A DNA stretch of 64,000 bases, from NCBI RefSeq assembly GCF_041242975.1, contig NZ_CP162488.1:3710001-3774000 (forward strand). Reading direction: 5' to 3'. A program made the translations under genes and the position numbers. Below the pieces are notes generated by a model. It was not told the DNA's origin. It saw only the letters and a list, made by a program, of their open reading frames with translations, and searched no databases. This document shows, piece after piece, positions 1 through 8,800 of the stretch (its first letter is position 1; every line of letters begins with the position of its first letter). This stretch comes from Xanthomonas sp. DAR 35659 (GTDB lineage: Bacteria > Pseudomonadota > Gammaproteobacteria > Xanthomonadales > Xanthomonadaceae).

Positions 1-139
1 CGGCAATGTGCGCGACGCGCGTGGCCGCTATGCGCAGGTGCGCATCGCGTTTCCCGAACGCCTGCGCGGCGAGGCCGATGACCGCGCCTGGAACCAGGCA
101 TTGCAGCAACCCCTGGTCGCGCAATGCGCCACGCCCTGA
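1..139 (+). CDS. C-terminal end of an unidentified protein (cut by window edge)
   Basis: The frame that starts at base 2 is open from the window edge to TGA at 137-139 and encodes about 45 residues ending in VAQCATP. Its composition is protein-like, with charged and aromatic residues mixed, so it is probably the tail of a real gene starting outside the window. I do not recognise the family from this fragment. The next gene begins 88 bases later, so the two are probably not translationally coupled. Confidence 0.5.
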   Translation, partial: GNVRDARGRYAQVRIAFPERLRGEADDRAWNQALQQPLVAQCATP

Positions 140-227
140 ACCACGCAGGCGCCGCATTCACGCCGGACTCCGGCGCGGACGCTACAACCGTGCCGCGGCA
201 TCCATCCACTCCCGACAAGGAATCCCC

Positions 228-599
228 ATGGCCAAGGCCTATCTGTGGTTCAACGCCGCGCTGTACGCGGCCCTGGCGCTGTGGTGCACGCTGCTGCCGG
301 CGCAGACCGCCGCGGCGGTCGGCTACGTCGGCCTGGACCGCTCCGGGCAATCGGAGTACCTGGTCATCTACGGCGGGCTGCAACTGGGCATGGCCTTCCT
401 GTTCGGCTACTTCGCCCGCACCGGACAACTGCGCACCGGCTTGCTGCTGGCCTTGGCGTTCTACGTGCCGATCGTGCTCTACCGCAGCGCCAGCCTGCTG
501 CGGCTGTGGCCGGTCGGGCCGACCACGACCGGCCTGGCCGCCTTCGAAATCGTGCTGCTGCTCGCCGCGCTGGCGCTGTGGCGCGGCCAGCGCCGTTGA
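228..599 (+). CDS. DUF4345-like small membrane protein
   Basis: A 123-residue protein that is almost entirely hydrophobic, with about four membrane segments (roughly residues 5-25, 45-63, 70-90 and 98-118). The order of segments, the YLVIYGGLQLGMAF stretch and the length fit the DUF4345 family of bacterial inner-membrane proteins, whose function is not known to me. The start at ATG 228 is chosen because AAGGA lies about ten bases upstream (216-220); in-frame starts further upstream would add an arginine-rich, non-protein-like extension. It precedes the sigma factor gene by 58 bases and may be co-transcribed with it. Confidence 0.75.
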   Translation: MAKAYLWFNAALYAALALWCTLLPAQTAAAVGYVGLDRSGQSEYLVIYGGLQLGMAFLFGYFARTGQLRTGLLLALAFYVPIVLYRSASLLRLWPVGPTTTGLAAFEIVLLLAALALWRGQRR

Positions 600-657
600 G
601 CGACGCGCGCACCGAAAGCCTGTAGCATCGCCGCGACCTTCGCCACCGCTCCCCGGC

Positions 658-1215
658 ATGACCGAGACGCCCGATCACGACGAAGCAGGACAATTGCTGG
701 TGGCCACCGCGGCCGGCGACAGCGCCGCGTTCGAGCGCCTGTACCGCAGCACCGCCGCGCGCCTGTTCGGCGTCTGCCTGCGCATCGTGCCGCAGCGCGG
801 CGACGCCGAAGACGTGCTGCAGGAGGTGTTCGCCTCGGTCTGGCGCAAGGCCGCGCAGTTCGATCCGCAACGCGCGCGCGGCCTGACCTGGCTGACCATG
901 ATCGCGCGCAACAAGGCCATCGACCATCTGCGCGCACGCGCGCCGGCACGCCAGTCGGTGGCACTGGACGACGCCGGCGAACTGCACGACGAGGGCCGCG
1001 ATCCGCTGGCCGAGACCGAGTGGCGCGTGGCCGGGCGGCGCCTGGACGTGTGCATGGGCGAACTGGAACCGCCGCGCGGCGAGCTGATCCGCACCGCGTT
1101 CTTCGAAGGCATCACCTATGAAGAACTGGCCCAGCGCAGCGGCACCCCGCTGGGCACGGTCAAGAGCTGGATCCGCCGCGGCCTGGCCAAACTGAAGGCG
1201 TGCCTGGAACGATGA
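658..1215 (+). CDS. ECF-family RNA polymerase sigma factor (SigK-like)
   Basis: 185 residues with the two-domain plan of group 4 (ECF) sigma factors. Region 2 lies at about residues 28-90 (FERLYRSTAARLF, DAEDVLQEVFASVW, then LTWLTMIARNKAIDHLR, which contacts the -10 element). Region 4 lies at about 130-180, with the helix-turn-helix YEELAQRSGTPLGTVKSWI. It directs RNA polymerase to a small stress regulon. The stop overlaps the start of the anti-sigma gene (ATGA at 1212-1215), so the two are translationally coupled; pairing with an RskA-type anti-sigma marks it as SigK-like. The lipid-modification operon downstream is a plausible target, because related operons elsewhere are controlled by ECF sigma factors, but no promoter match was established. 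Confidence 0.93.
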   Translation: MTETPDHDEAGQLLVATAAGDSAAFERLYRSTAARLFGVCLRIVPQRGDAEDVLQEVFASVWRKAAQFDPQRARGLTWLTMIARNKAIDHLRARAPARQSVALDDAGELHDEGRDPLAETEWRVAGRRLDVCMGELEPPRGELIRTAFFEGITYEELAQRSGTPLGTVKSWIRRGLAKLKACLER

Positions 1216-2003
1216 ACGCCTCCATGACCGATCCGCAGGACACTCCGCCGCCGCGCGACGTGCTCGCCGGCGAATACGTGCTCGGCGTGCTCGACGCGGA
1301 CGAGCGCCGCGCCGCCGAGCGCCGCATCGACAGCGACCAGGCATTCGCCGCGGCGGTGCAGCAATGGCAGCAGCACCTGATGCCGCTGGCCGACGAAATC
1401 GCCCCGGTCGCCGTGCCCGAACGCGTGTGGCTGCGCATCCGCGCCACGCTCGGGCTGGAGACCCCGGCGCCGCGCGCGTCGGCGGCCGCGCCCGGCTTCT
1501 GGGAAAGCGTACGCACCTGGCGCTGGCTGAGCGCCGGCGGCTTCGCCACCGCCGCGGCGTGCCTGTTCGCGCTGATGATCGCGCGCACGCCGCTGCCCTC
1601 GCAGTTGCCGCCGCCGACGCCGCCCCCGGTGGTCGCGCCGCCGGCCGACACCGGCATCGCGATGACCTCGACGCTGATGCGCGAGGACGGCAAGCCCGGC
1701 TACGTGGCGCTGATGGACGCCGACAAGCAGCGCATCACCCTGACCCCGCTGGGCGGCAGCCGCGACGCCGAACGCGTCCCCGAACTGTGGCTGATCCCGG
1801 CAGATGGCAAGGCGCGCTCGATGGGCGTGTTCGACGACGCGCAGGCGCGGGCGGCGCGCATTCCCGATGCGCTGATGCCCCTGCTCAGCGACGGCGCGGT
1901 GCTGGCGGTGACGATGGAACCGCCGGGCGGCGCGCCGGGCGGCATGGCCACCGGTCCGGTCGTGGCGAAGGGCGGCATCAGCACCTTGCCTCTGGCGCCG
2001 TAG
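1212..2003 (+). CDS. RskA-family transmembrane anti-sigma factor
   Basis: 263 residues. The N-terminal cytoplasmic part (about 1-75, DVLAGEYVLGVLDADERRAAE) is the sigma-binding domain. A single membrane segment lies near 101-120 (GGFATAAACLFALMIA). A proline-rich linker leads to the periplasmic RskA domain (about 150-263), which contains VPELWLIPADGKARSMGVF. Such proteins hold their sigma factor inactive until regulated proteolysis releases it. ATG 1212 is chosen because it overlaps the sigma factor stop; GTG 1200 and ATG 1224 are alternatives. There is no zinc-binding HxxxCxxC motif, which agrees with the RskA rather than the ChrR class. Confidence 0.9.
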   Translation: MNASMTDPQDTPPPRDVLAGEYVLGVLDADERRAAERRIDSDQAFAAAVQQWQQHLMPLADEIAPVAVPERVWLRIRATLGLETPAPRASAAAPGFWESVRTWRWLSAGGFATAAACLFALMIARTPLPSQLPPPTPPPVVAPPADTGIAMTSTLMREDGKPGYVALMDADKQRITLTPLGGSRDAERVPELWLIPADGKARSMGVFDDAQARAARIPDALMPLLSDGAVLAVTMEPPGGAPGGMATGPVVAKGGISTLPLAP

Positions 2004-2025
2004 CGGGCGTCGCGGCGCTGACTGT

Positions 2026-2757
2026 TCCTTCTCCCCTCGGGAGAAGGTGCCCCGTAGGGGCGGATGAGGGTACGGGCGCAGCCGCGTGCACCCCAACTCC
2101 GCGCGTCGCTTTCGCGCCGGACCCTCACCCCAACCCCTCTCCCGATGGGAGAGGGGCTACTGGCTTTCCCTTCTCCCCTCGGGACCACGGCCCCCTTTTC
2201 GGGGGAAGGTGCCCCGAAGGGGCGGATGAGGGTGCGTGCGCAGCCTCGTGCACCCCAACTCCGCGCGTCGCTTTCGCGCCGGACCCTCACCCCAACCCCT
2301 CTCCCGACGGGAGAGGGGCTACTGGCGTTTCCTTCTCCCCTCGGGAGAAGGTGCCCCGCAGGGGCGGATGAGGGTGCGTGCGCAGCCTCGTGCACCCCAA
2401 CTCCGCGAGTCGCTTTCGCGCCGAACCCTCACCCCAACCCCTCTCCCGACGGGAGAGGGGCTACTGGCGTTTCCTTCTCCCCTCGGGAGAAGGTGCCCCG
2501 CAGGGGCGGATGAGGGTGCGTGCGCAGCCTCGTGCACCCCAACTCCGCGAGTCGCTTTCGCGCCGGACCCTCACCCCAACCCCTCTCCCGACGGGAGAGG
2601 GGCTACTGGCGTTTCCTTCTCCCCTCGGGAGAAGGTGCCCCGCAGGGGCGGATGAGGGTACGGGCGCAGCCTCGTGCATCCCAACTCCGCGCGTCGCTTT
2701 CGCGCCGCCCCCTCACCCCAATCCTCTTCCAGGTGGGGAAGAGGCGGATGCAGCTTC
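2026..2757 (+). repeat. Tandem array of five copies of a ~142-bp palindrome-rich repeat
   Basis: Copies begin near 2026, 2168, 2327, 2469 and 2611. Each holds three small palindromes: TTCTCCCCTCGGGAGAAGG, GTGCCCCGCAGGGGCGGAT and CCCTCTCCCGACGGGAGAGG. Copies 3 and 4 differ at very few positions; copy 2 carries an insertion of about 17 bases in its first palindrome; copy 5 is degenerate at its end. Related single units occur widely between genes of xanthomonads, and one half-unit is at 15635-15673. All six frames stay largely open through the array because the period is nearly codon-compatible and GC-rich, but the encoded peptides are repeat artefacts. A length of 142 is not a multiple of 3. 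Confidence 0.93.
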
Positions 2758-3032
2758 TGCGCGCTCTGGATGACGCCGCAGACAGCACGCCTGCGTCCCG
2801 GCACCGCGCGCATTCACCCGCTCACCACCCGCATGCGGTCACCATCGCGCCGCCGTCGCGCATCCGCATGACAGCCCGATCTTCCGACGATTCCGACCGG
2901 TGTGGACGCCGCCGCGCGCGGCGCCCATGCGGCGCTGCACATGCCCAGCGTCGCGCAAGGACGAGGCGCCGCGACTGCATCCGTCTGCCGGCTTTGCCCG
3001 TATCGCCATACGACTCCCCACGAGATGCGCCT

Positions 3033-4028
3033 GTGCCGAGCCCCGTTCCGGACCATTCCCGTGCACCGCCCGCCGCGCCCGCGGCGGCACCTGCGCCCGG
3101 CCGCGGCCGCGTGGCGCGCACGCTGCGCCGCTGGTTCGACACCGGCGCGGAGATGGAACTGGACGAGGCGCGTGCCGACCGCATCGACTGGCTGCGCGCC
3201 GCGCCCTACATCGGTCTGCACCTGGCGTGCCTGGCCGTGTTCTGGGTCGGCGTGTCCTGGTTCGCGGTGGGCATGGCGCTGGCGCTGTACGCGGTGCGCA
3301 TGTTCGCGCTCACCGGCTTCTACCACCGCTACTTCGCCCACCGCGCGTTCAAGACCTCGCGCGTGGTGCAGTTCCTGTTCGCCGCGCTCGGCGCGACCTG
3401 CGTGCAGCGCGGGCCGCTGTGGTGGGCCGCGCACCATCGCAACCACCATCGCCATACCGATACCCCGGCCGATCCGCATTCGCCGCGCCAGCACGGTTTC
3501 TGGTGGAGCCACAGCGGCTGGTTCCTGACCCCGCGCGGCTTCCGCACCGATTGGGACGCGATTCCGGACCTGCGCCGCTTCCCCGAGCTGCGCTTCCTGG
3601 ACCGCTTCGATCTGCTGCTGCCGGTGCTGCTGGCGCTGGCGCTGTTCCTGCTCGGCGGTTGGCTGCAGCGTGCGTATCCGCAACTGGGCACCGATGGGCC
3701 ACAGCTGTTGGTCTGGGGCTTCTGCATCTCCACCGTGGCGCTGTTCCATGCCACCTTCACCATCAACTCGCTGGCGCACCGCTTCGGCAGCCGCCGCTTC
3801 GACACCCGCGACGACAGCCGCAACAACCTGTGGCTGGCGCTGCTGACCTTCGGCGAGGGCTGGCACAACAATCACCACTTCTTCCCGGGTGCCGCGCGCC
3901 AGGGTTTCCGCTGGTGGGAGGTGGACGCGACCTGGTATGGCCTGAAAGCGTTGTCGTGGGCCGGGCTGATCCACGGGCTCAAGCCGGTACCGGCCGGGCT
4001 GCTGCGCGCGCGGGAGCGCGCCCGATGA
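3033..4028 (+). CDS. Membrane fatty acyl desaturase
   Basis: About 331 residues. The three histidine clusters of membrane di-iron acyl-CoA/acyl-lipid desaturases are present in order: HRYFAH (HxxxxH), HHRNHHRH and, near the C-terminus, HNNHH. Hydrophobic segments lie between them. It would introduce a double bond into acyl chains in the inner membrane using oxygen. The start is uncertain: GTG 3033 begins a proline/alanine-rich leader and is preferred, TTG 2994 is possible, and the upstream reading frame is arginine-rich read-through of the repeat array. Its stop overlaps the next gene (ATGA at 4025-4028), making it the first gene of a seven-gene operon. Confidence 0.9.
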   Translation: MPSPVPDHSRAPPAAPAAAPAPGRGRVARTLRRWFDTGAEMELDEARADRIDWLRAAPYIGLHLACLAVFWVGVSWFAVGMALALYAVRMFALTGFYHRYFAHRAFKTSRVVQFLFAALGATCVQRGPLWWAAHHRNHHRHTDTPADPHSPRQHGFWWSHSGWFLTPRGFRTDWDAIPDLRRFPELRFLDRFDLLLPVLLALALFLLGGWLQRAYPQLGTDGPQLLVWGFCISTVALFHATFTINSLAHRFGSRRFDTRDDSRNNLWLALLTFGEGWHNNHHFFPGAARQGFRWWEVDATWYGLKALSWAGLIHGLKPVPAGLLRARERAR

Positions 4029-5287
4029 GCCGGATCGCGGTGGTGGGCTCGGGCATCGCCGGCCTCGGCGCGGCGTGGCTGCTGTCGCAGCGCCACGCGG
4101 TGACGCTGTACGAGGCCGCGGACTATCTCGGCGGCCACACCCACACCCACATGATCGAGCTCGATGGCGCGCACTACGCGGTGGACAGCGGCTTCATCGT
4201 GTTCAATCCGCAGCACTACCCGCTGCTGAGCGCGCTGTTCGCGCAGCTCGGGGTGGACTCGCAGCCGACCACGATGAGCTTCTCGGTGCATGAGCAGCGC
4301 ACCGGACTGGAGTACAACGCCGGCAGCCTCGATGGGCTGTTCTGCCAGCGGCGCAACCTGCTCTCGCCGCGCTTCTGGCGCATGCTGGGCGATCTGCGCC
4401 GTTTCTACCGGCAGGCGCCGCAGGTCCTGGCCGATGCCGCGCAGGCGCAACTGACCCTGGGCGAGTTCCTGCAGCGCCACGGTTATTCGGACGTGTTCCG
4501 CGACGCGCACCTCGTGCCGATGGCCTCGGCGCTGTGGTCCTCGCCCTCGCAGCAGATCCTCGGCTTCCCGATGCGCCAGTTGATCGGCTTCATGGCCAAC
4601 CACCACATGCTGCAACTCAGCGGCCGCCCGCAATGGCGGGTGGTGCGCGGCGGCTCCAACAGCTACGTGCGCGCGCTGCGCAGCCGCTGGCGGGTCGACG
4701 AGCGCATCGGCACGCCGGTGCGCTCGGTGCAGCGGCTGGCGCAAGGCGTGTCGGTGTTGACCGCCGCCGACAGCGACGCCGACGCCCAGCACTACGACCA
4801 CGTGGTGCTGGCCTGCCACGCCGACGACGCGCTGCGCCTGCTCAACGATGCCAGCGCCGCCGAACGCGAGATCCTCGGCGCCATCGCCTACCAGGACAAC
4901 GACACGGTGCTGCACACCGACGCGCGCGTGCTGCCGCGCGACCGCCGCGCCTGGGCGGCGTGGAACGCGCACGTGCCGGCCGATCCGCAGGCGCCGTGCA
5001 CGGTCAGCTACTGGATGAACGCGCTGCAGTCGATCCGCGCGCCGCAGCCGTTCATCGTCAGCCTCAACCGCGACGACGCCATCGACCCGGCCAAGGTGTT
5101 GCGGCGCATGCGCTACCGGCATCCGCTGCAGACCCAGGCCTCGGTGGCGGCGCAGGCGCGCAAGCACGAGATCCAGGGCCAGCGCGGCACCTGGTTCGCC
5201 GGCGCCGGTTGGGGTTTCGGTTTCCACGAGGACGGCCTGCGCAGCGCGGTCGAGGTCGCCGCCGGGCTTGGGGTACCCTGGCCGTGA
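4025..5287 (+). CDS. FAD-dependent oxidoreductase (COG2907 type)
   Basis: 420 residues. The N-terminus is a Rossmann dinucleotide-binding motif, VVGSGIAGLGAAWLL, followed by an acidic residue at the end of the second strand (LYEAADYLGGH), as in amine-oxidase/phytoene-desaturase-like flavoproteins. VDSGFIVFN and WFAGAGWGFGFHEDGL complete the COG2907 pattern. It probably acts on a lipid acyl chain, because the family is nearly always coded beside DUF1365 and a cyclopropane-fatty-acid-synthase-like methyltransferase, as here. It overlaps both neighbours by four bases (ATGA and GTGA). The exact reaction is not assigned; linked gene sets in alphaproteobacteria have been connected with furan fatty acid formation. 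Confidence 0.88.
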   Translation: MSRIAVVGSGIAGLGAAWLLSQRHAVTLYEAADYLGGHTHTHMIELDGAHYAVDSGFIVFNPQHYPLLSALFAQLGVDSQPTTMSFSVHEQRTGLEYNAGSLDGLFCQRRNLLSPRFWRMLGDLRRFYRQAPQVLADAAQAQLTLGEFLQRHGYSDVFRDAHLVPMASALWSSPSQQILGFPMRQLIGFMANHHMLQLSGRPQWRVVRGGSNSYVRALRSRWRVDERIGTPVRSVQRLAQGVSVLTAADSDADAQHYDHVVLACHADDALRLLNDASAAEREILGAIAYQDNDTVLHTDARVLPRDRRAWAAWNAHVPADPQAPCTVSYWMNALQSIRAPQPFIVSLNRDDAIDPAKVLRRMRYRHPLQTQASVAAQARKHEIQGQRGTWFAGAGWGFGFHEDGLRSAVEVAAGLGVPWP

Positions 5288-6144
5288 GCGTGCTGCGCGG
5301 CGCTACCGTGTCCGCCCCGCCGGCTGGCGCCGTCTCGACAACGCCGGCGGCGGCGGGCGCGACCACGCATGGCCTGCACAGCGCGGTGTACACCGGCTGG
5401 GTGCGGCATCGCCGCTATGCACCCAAGCCGCTGGCATTCCGCTATCCGATCTTCCTGATGTACCTGGACCTGGCGGAACTGGAGCAGGTGTTCGCGCGGC
5501 GCTGGCTGTGGTCGGTTGGCCGCCGCAACCTGGCGCAGTTCCGCCGCAGCGACTACCTCGGCGACCCCGCGCAGCCGCTGGACGAGGCGGTGCGCGACCG
5601 CGTGCAGCAGCACACCGGCGAGCGCCCGCTCGGCCCGGTGCGCATGCTCGCCCACCTGCGCTACTTCGGCCATTGCTTCAACCCGGTCACCTTCTACTAC
5701 TGCCACGACGCGCAGCAGCGCCTGCACAGCATCGTCGCCGAGATCACCAATACGCCGTGGCGGCAGCGCCATGCCTACGTGCTGCCGGTCGCCGCCGCGC
5801 GCAGCCACGGCAGCGTGCATGCGTGGCGCTTCGACAAGCGCTTCCACGTGTCCCCGTTCATGGCGATGGCGCACCAGTACGCCTGGCGCCTGAGCGAACC
5901 GGGCGCGCAGTTGCGCGTGCACATGGACGTGCTCGATGCGCAACCGGCGGCCAGGCGCTTCGACGCCACGCTGGTGCTGCGGCGGCGCGAGATGTCCGGC
6001 GCCAGCCTGGCGCAGGCGCTGCTGCGCTACCCGGCGATGACCGTGCAGGTGCTGGCCAAGATCCACTGGCAGGCACTGCGCCTGTGGCTGCGCGGCAATC
6101 CGGTGCACGACCACCCCGACCTTTCCCTTCCGCGAGAACGCTGA
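5284..6144 (+). CDS. DUF1365 family protein
   Basis: 286 residues with GTG start at 5284, overlapping the preceding stop (GTGA). Family hallmarks are the segment TGWVRHRRYAPKPLAFRYPI near residues 40-60, HLRYFGHCFNPVTFYYC with conserved histidine, asparagine and tyrosine, and EITNTPWRQRH. DUF1365 proteins accompany COG2907 flavoproteins and methyltransferases of the cyclopropane fatty acid synthase type. A role in lipid modification is inferred from that context, and no catalytic chemistry is visible from the sequence alone. An alternative start is GTG 5308. The stop shares one base with the ATG of the next gene (TGATG at 6142-6146). Confidence 0.88.
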   Translation: MSVLRGATVSAPPAGAVSTTPAAAGATTHGLHSAVYTGWVRHRRYAPKPLAFRYPIFLMYLDLAELEQVFARRWLWSVGRRNLAQFRRSDYLGDPAQPLDEAVRDRVQQHTGERPLGPVRMLAHLRYFGHCFNPVTFYYCHDAQQRLHSIVAEITNTPWRQRHAYVLPVAAARSHGSVHAWRFDKRFHVSPFMAMAHQYAWRLSEPGAQLRVHMDVLDAQPAARRFDATLVLRRREMSGASLAQALLRYPAMTVQVLAKIHWQALRLWLRGNPVHDHPDLSLPRER

Positions 6145-7454
6145 TGAACGCTCCGCATGCGCCCTCTTCCGCCGCCGCGCTGAGGCCCGCCGCACCGCCG
6201 TTGCGCGGGCTCGATCGCCTGTTGCGGCAGCGCCTGCTCGCCACCCTGGACGGCCTGCGCGAGGGCCAGTTGCGCATCGAGGAAGCCGGCACGCTGACCA
6301 CCCTGGGCGATGCCGCCGGTGCGGACCCGCTGCACGCGCACCTGCGCATCCACGACCCGCGCTTCTACCGCCAGGCCGCGCTCAACGGCAGCGTCGGCGT
6401 CGGCGAGGCGTACATGGACGGCCTGTGGGACTGCGACGACCTGGTCGCGCTGGTGCGCCTGCTGGTGCGCAACCGCGACCGCCTGGACGCGATGGAGACC
6501 GGCCTGGCCCGGCTCGGCGGCCTGGCGATGCGCGGCCTGCACGCGTTCGCGCGCAACACCCGCGCCGGCAGCCGCCGCAACATCGCCGCGCACTACGACC
6601 TGGGCAATCCGCTGTTCGAACTGTTCCTGGACCGCAACCTGATGTACTCCTCGGCGATCTTCCGCGACGCCGACGCCGCCTTGGGCGAGGCCGCGCTGGA
6701 ACGCGCCGCCGAGCGCAAGCTGCAGCGCATCTGCGCCAAGCTCGACCTGCAACCGCACCACCACCTGGTGGAGATCGGCACCGGCTGGGGCGGCTTCGCC
6801 CTGCACGCGGCCAGGCACCACGGCTGCCGCGTCACCACCACCACCATCTCGCGCGAGCAGTACGACCTGGCGCGCCAACGCATCGAGGCGGCCGGACTGT
6901 CCGACCGGGTCGAGGTGCTGCTGCGCGACTACCGCGATCTGGACGGTCGCTACGACCGCCTGGTCTCGATCGAGATGATCGAGGCGATCGGCCACCAGTA
7001 CCTGGACACCTACTTCGGCAAGGTCGGCAGCCTGCTCAAGGACGACGGCCAGGCGCTGATCCAGGCCATCACCATCGAGGACCACCGCTACGCGCAGGCG
7101 CTGAAATCGGTGGACTTCATCAAGCGCCACATCTTCCCCGGCAGCTTCATCCCCTCGGTGGCGGCGATGACCGGCGCGATCGGCCGCGCCAGCGACCTGC
7201 GCCTGTTCAACCTGGAAGACATCGGCCCCAGCTACGCGCTCACCTTGCGCGCCTGGCGCGCGCGCTTCATGGCCAAGCTGCCGCAGGTGCGCGCGCTCGG
7301 CTACGACGAACGCTTCATCCGCATGTGGGAGTTCTACCTGGCCTACTGCGAAGGCGGCTTCCTGGAGCGCTCGATCGGCGACGTGCACCTGTGGCTGAGC
7401 AAGCCGCGCGCGCGGCCGGCGCAGTTCGCCCCGGCGCTGGCGGGCGACGCATGA
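6144..7454 (+). CDS. Cyclopropane-fatty-acyl-phospholipid synthase-like methyltransferase
   Basis: 436 residues. An N-terminal helical and SCP2-like region (to about 130) is followed by NIAAHYDLGNPLFELFLD, which is diagnostic of the CFA synthase family, then MYSSAIF and a SAM-binding Rossmann fold with VEIGTGWGGFALHAA. SIEMIEAIGHQY and FIKRHIFPGSFIPS match the lipid-substrate region. The enzyme would transfer a methyl group from S-adenosylmethionine to a double bond of a membrane phospholipid, giving a cyclopropane or methyl-branched chain. It sits in the middle of the lipid operon, and its stop overlaps the next start (ATGA at 7451-7454). The second methyltransferase of the operon suggests that the two have different substrates. 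Confidence 0.93.
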   Translation: MNAPHAPSSAAALRPAAPPLRGLDRLLRQRLLATLDGLREGQLRIEEAGTLTTLGDAAGADPLHAHLRIHDPRFYRQAALNGSVGVGEAYMDGLWDCDDLVALVRLLVRNRDRLDAMETGLARLGGLAMRGLHAFARNTRAGSRRNIAAHYDLGNPLFELFLDRNLMYSSAIFRDADAALGEAALERAAERKLQRICAKLDLQPHHHLVEIGTGWGGFALHAARHHGCRVTTTTISREQYDLARQRIEAAGLSDRVEVLLRDYRDLDGRYDRLVSIEMIEAIGHQYLDTYFGKVGSLLKDDGQALIQAITIEDHRYAQALKSVDFIKRHIFPGSFIPSVAAMTGAIGRASDLRLFNLEDIGPSYALTLRAWRARFMAKLPQVRALGYDERFIRMWEFYLAYCEGGFLERSIGDVHLWLSKPRARPAQFAPALAGDA

Positions 7455-7999
7455 GCAACCTGATCAATTACCTCGCGCTGCAGGGGCTGTGGCTGGCCGC
7501 GGTGGTCGGCGCCACGCACGGGCAGGCCTGGGCCGGCCCGGCGGCGCTGGCGCTGTTCGCGCTGTACCAGTTGTGGCCGCGCCGCCGCGCCCGCGGCGAC
7601 GCCACGTTGATGGCGCTGGCGCTGCCGCTGGGCGCCGGCGTGGATGCCGCCCTGCGCGCTGGCGACTGGGTGCGCTACGCCGCCGCGCCGCCGTCGCCGT
7701 GGCCGCCGCTGTGGATCCTGGCGCTGTGGGCCGGCTTCGCGCTGACCTTCCAGCACTCGCTGGCCTGGGTGATGCGCCATCCCTGGCGCGCGGCGCTGTT
7801 CGGCGCCACCGCCGGCCCGCTGGGCTATGTGCTGGCCGCGCGCGGCTGGCAGGCGGTGACGCTGACGCAGCCACTGCCGCAGGCGCTGCTGGCGCTGGCG
7901 CTGGACTGGGCCGCGGCGCTGACCCTGCTGAGCCTGGCGACGCGGCGCCTGATGGCGACTGCGACGCCGACCGTGCCCGCAACCGGAGCGGCACGATGA
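7451..7999 (+). CDS. DUF2878 family membrane protein
   Basis: 182 residues with about five hydrophobic segments and very little soluble sequence. Length, the N-terminal NYLALQGLWLAAVVGA, and the position between a CFA-type methyltransferase and a DUF1295 protein fit DUF2878, an inner-membrane family of unknown function that is typical of these lipid operons. It overlaps its upstream and downstream neighbours by four bases each, so its expression is locked to the operon. It may serve as membrane anchor or lipid-handling partner of the adjacent enzymes (inference). Confidence 0.8.
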   Translation: MSNLINYLALQGLWLAAVVGATHGQAWAGPAALALFALYQLWPRRRARGDATLMALALPLGAGVDAALRAGDWVRYAAAPPSPWPPLWILALWAGFALTFQHSLAWVMRHPWRAALFGATAGPLGYVLAARGWQAVTLTQPLPQALLALALDWAAALTLLSLATRRLMATATPTVPATGAAR

Positions 8000-8778
8000 A
8001 CGCCTGGCCGTTGTTGCATGTGGGCGTGTTCACCGTGCTGGTCATGCTCGCCGGCTGGGCCTGGCAGCGGCAGACCCGCAACGCCGGCGTGGTCGACGTG
8101 CTGTGGTCGGCGTGCATGGCGCTGACCGCGGTGTACTGCGCCTGGCGCGCCGACGGCGCGCTGCTGCCGCGCGTGCTGACCGCCGCGATGGGCGGTCTGT
8201 GGGGCGCGCGCCTGGCCTGGCACCTGGGCGTGCGCGTATTCGGCGATGCGCACGAGGACGGCCGCTATCGCGCCCTGCGCGAGCACTGGCACGGCGATCA
8301 GCGCAAGTTTCTGGCGTTCTTCCTCGGCCAGGCGCTGGTGGTGCTGGCATTCGCGGTGCCGCTGTCGGTGGCTGCGCACAACCCGCAGCCGCAGTGGAGC
8401 GTGTGGACCACGCTGGCGGTGGCGACGTGGCTGATCGCGGTGGGTGGGGAAAGCCTGGCCGACCGGCAACTGGCCGCGTTCCGCGCCGCGCCCGGCAACA
8501 AGGGCAGGACCTGCCGCCAGGGCCTGTGGCGCTATTCGCGGCATCCGAACTATTTCTTCGAGTTCGTGCACTGGTTCGCCTACGTGTTCCTGGCGGTGGG
8601 CGGCGGCGCGCTGTGGGTCGGCGTGGCCGCGCTGGGGCCGCTGCTGATGTTCGCGTTCCTGTACCGCGTCACCGGCATCCCCTACACCGAACAGCAGGCG
8701 TTGCGCTCGCGCGGCGAGGACTACGCCGACTACCAGCGCAGCACCAGCGCCTTCTTCCCCATGCCGCCGCGGCACTGA
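7996..8778 (+). CDS. DUF1295 family protein (steroid 5-alpha-reductase-like fold)
   Basis: 260 residues with six or seven membrane segments. The C-terminal half carries the family signature: GLWRYSRHPNYFFEFVHWF followed by GIPYTEQQALRSRGEDYADYQR, which resembles 3-oxo-5-alpha-steroid 4-dehydrogenase and isoprenylcysteine methyltransferase folds. Members are thought to be membrane reductases using NADPH. In this operon it may reduce an unsaturated or oxidised acyl intermediate (inference). The start overlaps the preceding stop (ATGA, 7996-7999); the next gene follows after 22 bases with its own Shine-Dalgarno. Confidence 0.88.
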   Translation: MNAWPLLHVGVFTVLVMLAGWAWQRQTRNAGVVDVLWSACMALTAVYCAWRADGALLPRVLTAAMGGLWGARLAWHLGVRVFGDAHEDGRYRALREHWHGDQRKFLAFFLGQALVVLAFAVPLSVAAHNPQPQWSVWTTLAVATWLIAVGGESLADRQLAAFRAAPGNKGRTCRQGLWRYSRHPNYFFEFVHWFAYVFLAVGGGALWVGVAALGPLLMFAFLYRVTGIPYTEQQALRSRGEDYADYQRSTSAFFPMPPRH

Positions 8779-8800
8779 ACCCGCGCCAGGAGATCCGCCC

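Noticed and set aside
2026..2757. Regular repeats that might be a CRISPR array
   Set aside because: The unit is about 142 bp with no unique spacers; the whole unit is repeated, so it is a tandem duplication of an intergenic repeat.
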